From Buxus sempervirens (Eukaryota > Streptophyta > Magnoliopsida > Buxales > Buxaceae): DNA of 64,000 nucleotides. The position numbers and the translations under genes were made by a program. Below the pieces are notes generated by a model. That model saw only the letters and a list, made by a program, of their open reading frames with translations. It did not search any database and was not told where the DNA came from. Below, piece by piece: positions 55,845 through 64,000 of the stretch. Position 1 is the first letter of the stretch. The number at the start of each line of letters is the position of its first letter. The stretch is from positions 2,356,001 to 2,420,000 of the forward strand of contig OX387192.1 in assembly GCA_947561395.2 (NCBI GenBank), read 5' to 3'.

Positions 55845-56640
55845 GGCTTCTGAAAGCCTTTGAATTTCAGACTTTTTCAAAACTCTTGGGCCTCTGAAAG
55901 CCTTTGAATCTCAGATTTTTCAAAAAATCCTGGGCCTCTGAAAGCCTTTGAATTTCAGACTTTTTCTCAAAAAACCCCGGGCCTCTGAAAGCCTTTGAAT
56001 TTCAGACTTTTTCTCAAAAAACCCCGGGCCTCTGAAAGCCTTTGAATTTCAGACTTTTTCTCAAAAAACTCCGGGCCTCTGAAAGCCTTTGAATTTCAGA
56101 ACTTTTGGGCCTCTGAAAGCCTTTGAATTTCAGACCTTTTTCTTTTGGGCCTCTGAAAGCCTTTGAATTTCAGAACTTTTGGGCCTCTGGAAGCCTTTGA
56201 ATTTCAGACCTTTTTCTTTTGGGCCTCTGAAAGCCTTTGAATTTCAGAACTTTTGGGCCCCTGAAAGCCTTTGAATTTCAGACCTTTTTCTTTTGGGCCT
56301 CTGAAAGCCTTTGAATTTCAGAACTTTTGGGCCTCTGAAAGCCTTTGAATTTCAGACCTTTTTCTTTTGGGCCTCTGAAAGCCTTTGAATTTCAGAACTT
56401 TTGGGCCTCTGAAAGCCTTTGAATTTCAGACTTTTATCAAAAATCCTTGGGCCTCTGAAAGCCTTTGAATTTCAGACTTTCATAAAAAATCCCGGGCCTC
56501 TGAAAGCCTCTGAATTTCAGACCTTTTCCAAAAATCCCTGGGCCTCTGAAAGCCTTTGAATTTCAGACCTTTTTCAAAAAAAAAAAAAAAAAAAAAAAAA
56601 AAACCCCGGGCCTCTGAAAGCCTTTGAATTTCAGACCTTT
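55845..56640 (+). repeat. GGGCCTCTGAAAGCCTTTGA tandem array, 19 copies
   Basis: Nineteen copies of GGGCCTCTGAAAGCCTTTGA followed by ATTTCAGA and a variable T/A/C spacer (unit ~30-48 bp). Each unit holds an inverted repeat CTGAAA...TTTCAG, so the array is a string of small hairpins. An ~27-nt A run (56576-56603) sits before the last copy. Confidence 0.95.
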
Positions 56641-56845
56641 CTCTCTTTTGTGGGACCTGTTGGAAGCCCTAGAATATTCCAACAATTCAATTCAAAAAAG
56701 AAAAAAAATAAAAAAAAAAAAAGAAAAAAAAAGAAGCAAATAAAAAAAAAAAAAAAAAATCCAAACTCGTGTTCACCCAGCTTGCACATAGGCATACCTA
56801 GACATGTGAATGAGATTAAATTGGCACTGATATTTTCTCTTTATT
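56641..56845 (+). other. Relic of the A-type 76-bp unit and A-rich tract
   Basis: TTGTGGGACCTGTTGGAAGC and CCCTAGAATATTCC (56648-56681) match the unit that is tandemly repeated in element A. A-rich sequence (56690-56760) then leads to the polypyrimidine tract of the acceptor. Confidence 0.75.
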
Positions 56846-56854
56846 TTTGCCAGG
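56844..56854 (+). promoter_or_regulatory. Splice acceptor before gag of element B
   Basis: TTTTCTCTTTATTTTTGCCAG ends at 56853, followed by GTAC as in A and C, 53 nt before the gag ATG. Confidence 0.6.
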
Positions 56855-56906
56855 TACTAATACACTCGCAATCATAGCTCCTGTAACCAGATCAAGAGCT
56901 CGAGCC

Positions 56907-58546
56907 ATGAATCCCATTGAAGATGAAGTTGATGCTCCTCATCCAGATGTTGTTCTACTCCAAGAACAAGTGGCAGGACTAGCCCGAATGCTAGAGAACA
57001 TACTGTCAGTACAGGCCCAACAAGTGCAGGCCCAACAAATGCAGGCCCAGAACCAGGCATCCACATCCAACCCTGCACCTCCACCCCAAGTCAACGTTCC
57101 ACCTCCAGTGCAACCAACTCCTGAACCCGTCTATGAACCCACCCCTGAACCTATACTGACCAGGGATGAGACAGCTGAATCAAACAAGGCTATGGAAAAA
57201 GAAAGGATAAGGGAAGAGGTTGAAAGAAAGTTCATGCATAAGCTAGAAATGATCCAAGATGAACTTAGGGAAGTCAAAGGGGTAAACAACTTTGGAGGCA
57301 CCAATTTTGAAGACCTGTGCCTATATCCCAATGTTAACCTGCCGGCTAAGTTTAAGTGCCCAGACTTGGACAAGTATGATGGCACTGGTTGCCCTATGAG
57401 CCACCTAAAGCTATACTGTGGTGCCCTATGCCAGTTTGGGCAAGATGAAGGTGTTCTAATCCAACTTTTCCAAAGGAGCCTGACTGGAACCGCATTAAGA
57501 TGGTTTGCTACTTTAGACCATGGAAAGATCAAAAGATGGAAGGACCTAGCTGATGCATTCCTAACTCAATACCGGTTCAATTCAGAGATCATGCCAGATA
57601 GGTATGACGTCATGAGAATGAGCAAAGGAAGAGAAGAGACTGTAAGGCAATATGCCAAGAGGTGGAGGGAGACGGCCTCCCAGGTCAGGCCACCCATGCT
57701 AGAGCAGGAAATGATTTCTACCTTCATAAGCACTTTGGGTCAACCATTCTACAGCCACTTGGTGGGTCAGACCACCACTAATTTTGCAGCTTTGGTTCAA
57801 GTGGCCGACCGAATTGAGGACGGAATAAGGTCAGGTAAGATAATTGACCACTCTGCCATGGTTAGCCAGCAAGACCCTAATCAGAAGAAAGGAAGCGGGA
57901 TAAAAAAGAATGGGAACAAGAAGGAGGTGAGGTAAACATGGTACAGCCACCATCTGGCCCTAACAAGCCCATACAATTCAACGTATCTGCCCATTTTCCT
58001 ACACCACCTGCTCCATCTACCCAGGCCCCCATGAGGGTTAATGTTCCAGCAGCACCTTCAGACCAAAAAAGGGTTTTTACCAAAGAGGAAAAGGACGCCT
58101 ATTTTGCAGCAAGGAGAAATAGGGTTTTCACCCCTATTCCAATGACTCCCTCTCAATTGCTGCCCACTTTATTGCAAGGAGGGTATATCACCTTAAGAGA
58201 ACCCAATCCGAATGCATCTAAGGGGAGAAATTTTGACCCCTCCACCACTTGTGATTACCATATGGGTGCACCTGGGCACCCTACTGACAAGTGCTGGCCT
58301 TTGAAACATGCCATTTAGGATTTACTAGACCAGAATACCCTGTCTTTCAATACAGGGGCTTCCAATCCTCCAAGAACAAATATTGGACAAAACCCACTGC
58401 CCCAGCATCACGGGGCAGGCCCATCTAATGTCATAGGAGTCATCTCTTCTGACAAAATAACCTTTGACCCATCTCAATTAATTGCTCCCATAGGGACAAC
58501 AGTCAAAGTATATTTTGACAGGGGAAGTGAAGGCAAAGAAATAAAT
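56907..58546 (+). pseudogene. gag of Tat element B, one frameshift and one stop
   Basis: ATG at 56907 (MNPIEDEVDAPHPD). Gln/Ala-rich (QAQQVQAQQMQAQ) and Pro-rich N-terminus, a charged helix, then the gag domain (KYDGTGCPMSHLKLYCGALC, FQRSLTGTALRWF, YAKRWRETASQVRPP, LGQPFYSHLVGQTTTNF). A one-base shift near 57925 moves the frame. The knuckle-like CDYHMGAPGHPTDKC (C-x2-H-x5-H-x4-C) is intact. A TAG at 58316-58318 stands where A has a Gln codon. Better preserved than A. Confidence 0.9.
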
Positions 58547-60520
58547 ATGATTTCAAAGGGGAATGATAGTGCTAAGAACATTAGCTCATCTTTGGACCGG
58601 GTCTCATCCCTCATGGCCCAGATGAACATCACCAAGCCACCTTTGGTCATTAATTGCCATTCATCCACTTTTACTCCGCCCATTCAGTCTAAGCCACCAT
58701 TGGTCATAAATTGTGACCCCCTTAGTGCATCAGTCACTTCTGCAAACCCCCAACCAAAACAACTTCCTCCATTGGTTGTTAATGTTCCTATCGCCAAGCC
58801 CAAACTTCCCCCATTGGTGGTGAATGTCCCCAAGCCGTCCTACATTGAATCGGCTGTACCATGGAACTACAGTGAAGCATTCACCACTACATGCCCTGCA
58901 GCTGAAAGCAAGGAAGAAGTAAACCTTATGATGAGGTCAGGAAAGTGTGTAGGGGTGGAAGAAAAACAGAAAGAAACAGAGAAGGATAAAGAAGAAGGAA
59001 AAAATAAAGGAAAGGCCAAGGTAGGGGAAGATACCCCTCAGGTAGTTGACAGTGAGGCTGCTGACCTCATTAAGGTAATAAAAAAGAGTGAGTTCAATGT
59101 CATTGAACAGTTGAACAAAGTCCCTGCCCAGATCTCAATACTGGGCCTATTGTTAAATTCTGAAAAACATAGGGACTCCTTGTTAAGGATACTCCAGGGG
59201 GCCCATGTGCCTAAAAACATTGAACCAGACCAACTAGGCCGGATGGTTGGTCAAATTTTATCCCATAATGTCATAACCTTTTCTGAAACGGAAATTAGTC
59301 CAGCAGGATACCATCATGTGGATCCATTGCACATAGCTGTACTCAGTAAGGGTTGCATGATAGCCCGGGTCTTGATTGATAATGGGTCAGCCCTCAATGT
59401 CTGCCCATTAGTAACCTTTGTTAAGCTCAATCTGGAGCGAAACAAAATAAAACAAAATGGAAGAATTATAAGAGCATTTGACAGCTCTAAAACACACTCC
59501 CTAGGGGAGGTTGAACTGCCGGTCACAATTGGACCGTATATTTTTAACATCACATTTGAAGTGATGGATATACCTGCAGCCTTCAACCTACTCCTAGGAA
59601 GGCCGTGGATTCATACAGCTAGGGCCATACCATCTACCCTCCACCAAAGAGTCAAGTATATTAGAGGGCAAAAGGTGATTACCGTCCCGGCCGAAAATTT
59701 GGTTCCCCCCATGTGGTCCCCTGATGTACCCTGCATTAACACGGAAATGACAGCAGATAAAATGGCGTTTCACTCTTTTCAATTTGAAGCTGTGAATTAC
59801 ATACCTGGGGGGTATCAGCAAAAAGAAGGAAAATTGACCTGTGCTGAAAAAATGGTCAAAAATGTATTAGAAAAGTTCCATTTTCACCCTGGAAAAGGAC
59901 TGGGGGTTAACCTACAAGGAAGGATAGAACCAGTACAGGTTAAGAAGATGGTTCACAGAGCAGGATTGGGGTCCAAGCCAAGGAAATGGAGAAGACAGGG
60001 GCAGATAGAAACTATGAAATTCCCTCACATCAGGGAAACTTTTCCTAAGCTGTCTCACCTGATTCAGCTGTCTCCTCTTGAGGATCAGTCTAAACCTCCA
60101 TATTACAATGTCAACCCATTCCAGAAACCCAAACCCTCCACAGTACAACCATATGTTCCACCTCCACCTCCACAAGCATCTGGTGGACCTGGGCCACAGG
60201 CAGAACAGGAGCAGGACTTTTCTGAGGACGTAGGGGCATTCTTTGCCATGACAGAAGGCAACCAAGAAAAAGTAGCAGAGGAGCTACCTTTTATTGACTG
60301 GGCTGCAGTAAAAGTTCCATCTGGAACTGGCCCTACAACAGAAACAGGCGATGCAACGCACCCAGTACTGGTGATCTCTGATGCAGACCATGAGCTCGAG
60401 GAGCAGGCTTGTATCCCTGCCCCAGATTCTTTCATTCTGAATAATTGGGAGGAAACTCCCCTTACTTTTGAAGCCGCGTTTGTTTGGCAAACAGACATGG
60501 CTTCCAAAAAAAAAAAACTC
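58547..60520 (+). CDS. Protease and G-patch linker of element B (open)
   Basis: An uninterrupted frame of about 650 codons. A linker with PPLVINC and PPLVVNVP repeats (about 25-95) and a Lys/Glu-rich stretch lead to a retropepsin-like domain with VLIDNGSALNVCP (about 278-290) and FNLLLGRPWIHTARAIPSTL (about 350). A G-patch-like segment follows (FHPGKGLGVNLQGR ... HRAGLGSKPRKWRR, about 440-485), then a Pro-rich and acidic linker with FILNNWEETPLTFEAAFVWQ. The protease would mature the polyprotein; G-patches bind RNA or RNA helicases. The frame runs into a run of 12 A at 60506-60517 and ends at 60526; element A has 10 A there and stays in frame. Confidence 0.85.
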
Positions 60521-62340
60521 CATTAGTGGAATGCCCTTTTCCTGAAGGTTTTAATGAGCCTTCGTCTTCAGGAAAAGATTTTGCAGAAGGCTCTCAAATA
60601 ACACAAAAAGATTTTTCAGTTTTCTCTAGAAAAGATAAATTTTTCAAAAAGGTCCAAACCATTTATGAACCATATAAGCAAACGGAATTGGATCAGGATG
60701 AGTATGACTTTGACCTTGAGCTCGACTTTGACCTAATGGGGATTGAAGAAGAGACCGAGGACGAAGAAGACGACGTTCCAAAAGAAATCACATATCAATT
60801 AGAGCGTCATGAAAAGGGGGTCCAACCCAATATCGAAGAGACCATATCAATCAACCTAGGGACCGAAGATGACCCAAAAATAGTGAAGATTGGGGTATGT
60901 CTATCTGAGGTACAGCGGGATGAAATGATACGATTTTTGGCTGATTATGAAGATGTGTTTGCATGGTCGTATCGGGATATGCCGGGGTTAGACACAGATA
61001 TGGTGGTGCACAGGCTACCCATTCTACCAGACTCTAAGCCAGTTAAATAGAAACTGAGAAGGTTAAAACCTGAATGGACATTGAAGGTTAAAGATGAAGT
61101 GGTTAAGCAATTCCAAGCTGGATTCTTAGCAGTGTCCACATACCCCGAATGGCTTGCAAATATAGTGCCAGTACCAAAGAAAGATGGAAAGGTCAGAATG
61201 TGCGTAGATTATAGAGATTTGAATAAGGCAAGTCCAAAGGATGATTTTCCACTTCCACACATAGACATCTTGGTGGATAACACCGCTGTACATAGTCTAT
61301 TCTCATTCATGGACGGGTTTTCTGGGTATAATCAGATTAAGATGGCTAAGGAGGACCAAGAGAAGACAGCCTTTATCACCCCTTGGACTAAAAACGCTGT
61401 CATGCCATTTGGACTTAAAAACGCTGGGGCAACCTACCAGAGGGCCATGACAGCCTTATTCCATGATATGATCCATAAGGAGATGGAAGTTTATGTGGAT
61501 GATATGATAGCCAAATCATGTGAAGAAGAAGACCATTTGATCAACTTGAAGAAGGTATTTGACCGGCTTAGGAAATACAGTCTAAGGCTTAACCCTGCGA
61601 AATGTGTCTTTGGAGCTACATCAGGAAAATTGTTGGGCTTTATAGTAAGTAGAAGGGGAATTGAGATTGACCCAGCTAAAGCTAAAGCCATCATTGAAAT
61701 GCCATCACCTAGAACCGAGAGGGAAGTTCGGGGTTTTCTTGGAAGGATTCAGTACATAAGCCGGTTCATAGCACAGCTCACCGCTATCTGTGAACCAATC
61801 TTCAAACTTCTAAGAAAGAATAACCCGACAATCTGGAATGATGATTGCCAAGAAGCCTTTGACACAATAAAGGAATACTTATTGAACCCACCTGTGCTAG
61901 TACCACCAACTCCAGGAAGGCCATTAATTCTATACTTATCTGTTTTGGAGACATCAATGGGGTGTGTCTTAGGACAGCATGACGATACAGGCAGAAAGGA
62001 GAGGGCGATTTACTACCTGAGTAAGAAATTTACAGAATATGAAGCAAAGTATTCCCCCTTAGAGAAGACTTGTTGTGCTTTAGTATGGGTGACTCAGAGA
62101 CTAAGGCACTATTTCCTTAGTCATTCCACCTTATTGATATCCCGAATGGACCCTTTGAAGTATCTATTTGAGAAACCAGCTTTAACTGGCAGAACAGCAA
62201 AGTGGCAGTTGTTGCTATCTGAATTTGACCTCACCTATATCACACAGAAGGCCATTAAGGGTCAAGCCATTGCAGATCACTTGGCTGCACACCCTTTACC
62301 AGAATACCAACCCTTAAAGACCAACTTCCCTGATGAGGCA
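60521..62340 (+). pseudogene. Reverse transcriptase of element B, one stop codon
   Basis: Acidic leader (DFDLELDFDLMGIEEETE), then the RT fold: FAWSYRDMPGLD, TAG at 61048-61050 (Gln in A), VPVPKKDGKVRMCVDYRDLN, MDGFSGYNQIKMA, MPFGLKNAGATYQRAM, catalytic YVDD (61495-61506), LNPAKCVFGATSGKLLGFIV. The motif normally reading PWGTF-Y before VMPFG is PWTKNA here, a local replacement. The RNase-H-proximal part includes KYSPLEKTCCALVW. After the TAG the frame is open to the end of the window. Confidence 0.88.
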
Positions 62341-64000
62341 ATCCTGGTTGCTGAAGAGGAAGAAGGTGAAAGCTCATGGCAAATGTTTTTTGATGGGGCC
62401 GCCAATATGAATGGAAATGGAATAGGGGCTGTATTGATCAAGCCAGATGGGGCACATATCCCGATCGCAGTGAAGTTAAGGTTTCAATGCACGAACAATA
62501 TAGCAGAGTATGAAGCATGCATAATAGGGTTGCAAGTTGCCTTAGACCATGAAGTAGAGGAACTTGATGTATATGGGGATTCGAGTCTTATCATCTTCCA
62601 AACAACTGGTGAATGGAAAACCAAGGATCACAAATTGATCCCCTATCACCAGTATTTGGAAGAAATAAGCACCAAGTTTACTCGAATTTCCTTCAATTAT
62701 ATGCCAAGGGCCAAAAATCAGTTTGTAGATGCTCTAGCAACATTGGCTTCAATGGTCAGTATGCCAGAAGGTGTTGATATTAGACCATTAGAAATTGAAG
62801 TCAGAGATGAACCAGCCTACTGCCTTGTTCTAGAAGAAACCCCAGAAGAAGAAGTACCATGGTTTCAAGACATTAAGAATTTCCTAAATGATCGAAGTTT
62901 ACCAGAAAATGTCACTTCTACAGAGAAAAGAACAATACAGAGGCTGGCAGGACAGTTCTTACTAAGTGGTGGGCAGTTGTACAAAAGATCACACAATGAT
63001 ATACTACTTAGATGTGTTGCAAAAACTGAGTCAGAAAGGATAGTTGAAACAGTACATGGAGGAGTGTGTGGACCCCATATGGATGGGCATATGCTTGCCA
63101 AGAAGATTCTGCGATTGGGATATTACTGGTCGACTATGGAGCATGATTGCTATATGCATGTTAAAAGGTGTCATCTATGCCAAGTGTACGCGGATAACAA
63201 GCATGCACCCCCAAGTGAATTACACAGTATGACATCTCCGTGGCCTTTTTCTATGTGGGGTATAGATGTCATTGGCATGATCTCTCCAAAGGCATCAAAT
63301 GGACATAGGTTTATACTTGTAGCAATCGATTACTTCACCAAGTGGGTAGAGGCAGCTTCATATGCAAACATTACAAGTAGCCATGTTCTTAAGTTTTTGA
63401 AGCACAACATCATTTGCCGCTATGGACTGCCAAGCGCCATAGTATCAGACAACGCTTCAAATATTAAGAACAAGGACATGAAGAAAATGTGTGAGCAGTT
63501 CCAGATCACCAACCACAAGTCAGCGCCTTACAGACCAAAGATGAATGGGGCAGTGGAAGCAGCGAATAAGAATATAAAGAAGATTATTCAGAAAATGGTA
63601 GTGAGTTTTAAAGATTGGCATGAAATGCTGCCACTTGCTCTACATGCTTACAGAACCTCAATCCGGACTTCTACAGGGGCAACCCCATACTCCTTAGTCT
63701 ATGGAATGGAAGCAGTTTTACCAGTGGAAGTGGAAATACCTTCACTAAGAGTGCTAATGGAAGCAGAATTAGAAGAAGCTGAATGGATACCGTCTAGACA
63801 TGATCAACTCAATTTAATTGAAGAAAAGCGTTTGAAGGCACTTAGTCATGGCCAATTATATCGGAAGAGGATGGCTAGGGCTTACAATAAAAAAGTGAAG
63901 CCCAGAACTTTCCAAGAAGGAAATTTGGTATTAAAGAAGATTTTACCCTTTTTGGAAGATCCTCATGGAAAGTTCAAACCAAATTGGGAAGGACCTTATG
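62341..64000 (+). CDS. RNase H and integrase of element B (open at window end)
   Basis: Continues the RT frame without stops. RNase H: FDGAANMNGNGIGAVLIKPD, NIAEYEACIIGLQVAL, GDSSLIIFQ, MPRAKNQFVDALATLASM. Integrase: zinc region HGGVCGPHMDGHM ... CHLCQ (63057-63183), catalytic Asp in MWGIDVIGMI, Asp in IVSDNASN, Glu in NGAVEAANK, then FKPNWEGPY at the edge. Unlike A, all zinc and catalytic residues are present. RT before INT order confirms Ty3-gypsy. The C-terminus and 3' LTR lie outside the window. Confidence 0.9.
   Translation, partial: MLVAEEEEGESSWQMFFDGAANMNGNGIGAVLIKPDGAHIPIAVKLRFQCTNNIAEYEACIIGLQVALDHEVEELDVYGDSSLIIFQTTGEWKTKDHKLIPYHQYLEEISTKFTRISFNYMPRAKNQFVDALATLASMVSMPEGVDIRPLEIEVRDEPAYCLVLEETPEEEVPWFQDIKNFLNDRSLPENVTSTEKRTIQRLAGQFLLSGGQLYKRSHNDILLRCVAKTESERIVETVHGGVCGPHMDGHMLAKKILRLGYYWSTMEHDCYMHVKRCHLCQVYADNKHAPPSELHSMTSPWPFSMWGIDVIGMISPKASNGHRFILVAIDYFTKWVEAASYANITSSHVLKFLKHNIICRYGLPSAIVSDNASNIKNKDMKKMCEQFQITNHKSAPYRPKMNGAVEAANKNIKKIIQKMVVSFKDWHEMLPLALHAYRTSIRTSTGATPYSLVYGMEAVLPVEVEIPSLRVLMEAELEEAEWIPSRHDQLNLIEEKRLKALSHGQLYRKRMARAYNKKVKPRTFQEGNLVLKKILPFLEDPHGKFKPNWEGPY

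Overview
This is plant nuclear DNA from an angiosperm, most likely a eudicot with a large, retrotransposon-filled genome. The evidence is a plant UGT74-type glucosyltransferase with its usual single intron, Tat/Ogre-type Ty3-gypsy elements primed by tRNA-Arg, a SIRE-like Ty1-copia element, a plant hAT transposon and an Au-like SINE. No species is claimed. Only two ordinary gene loci are supported: the intact UGT (5545-4058, minus) and a retroposed cDNA with an open 202-codon frame (8357-7749, minus).

Layout. 1-781 is the 3' end of a Tat LTR. 782-6634 is host-like sequence with a 716-bp hAT-like non-autonomous element (2415-3130), the UGT gene and a SINE. At 6635 a Tat element (element A) begins: LTR 6635-10021 with the retrocopy inside it, PBS, non-coding leader, decayed gag-pro-RT-RH-INT to 24612, and a 3' UTR. 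A is broken by two antisense solo LTRs with perfect 5-bp target duplications (15721-17524 and 20860-23702) and, at 25749, by an Ogre-like element (element C) with an extra ORF1 upstream of gag. C is cut at 36353 by a hAT transposon. The hAT transposase gene is split by a young, nearly intact SIRE-like copia element (38878-48932, minus) and cut again at 49448 by an antisense Tat LTR. That LTR abuts a third Tat element (element B, 52644 to beyond 64000). The nest is therefore A > C > hAT > LTR > B, with copia as a second branch inside the hAT. The far ends of A, C, hAT and B lie outside the window.

Shared architecture. A and B, the two Tat elements with a full leader, share this order: LTR, tRNA-Arg PBS, a conserved non-coding block of about 700 bp, an array of short family-specific inverted repeats, a tandem-repeat array, a splice acceptor, then gag-pro (with a G-patch-like segment) and RT-RH-INT. 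C has ORF1 and two tandem arrays in the same interval. Donors within the LTR R-U5 (CAG/GTAAG in A, B and one solo LTR) pair with CAG/GTAC acceptors just before gag. They imply an intron that removes the PBS, the arrays and, in C, ORF1. The U5 of every Tat LTR here also carries a copy of the first ten PBS bases, and its variants largely follow the adjacent PBS.

The most interesting candidates are the dyad arrays that recur in U3 and again inside elements (including upstream of a TATA box before the extra ORF of the copia element), the LTR-to-gag intron, and the PBS-like U5 element. All readings were made by eye. Percent identities, alignments and family searches were not run.
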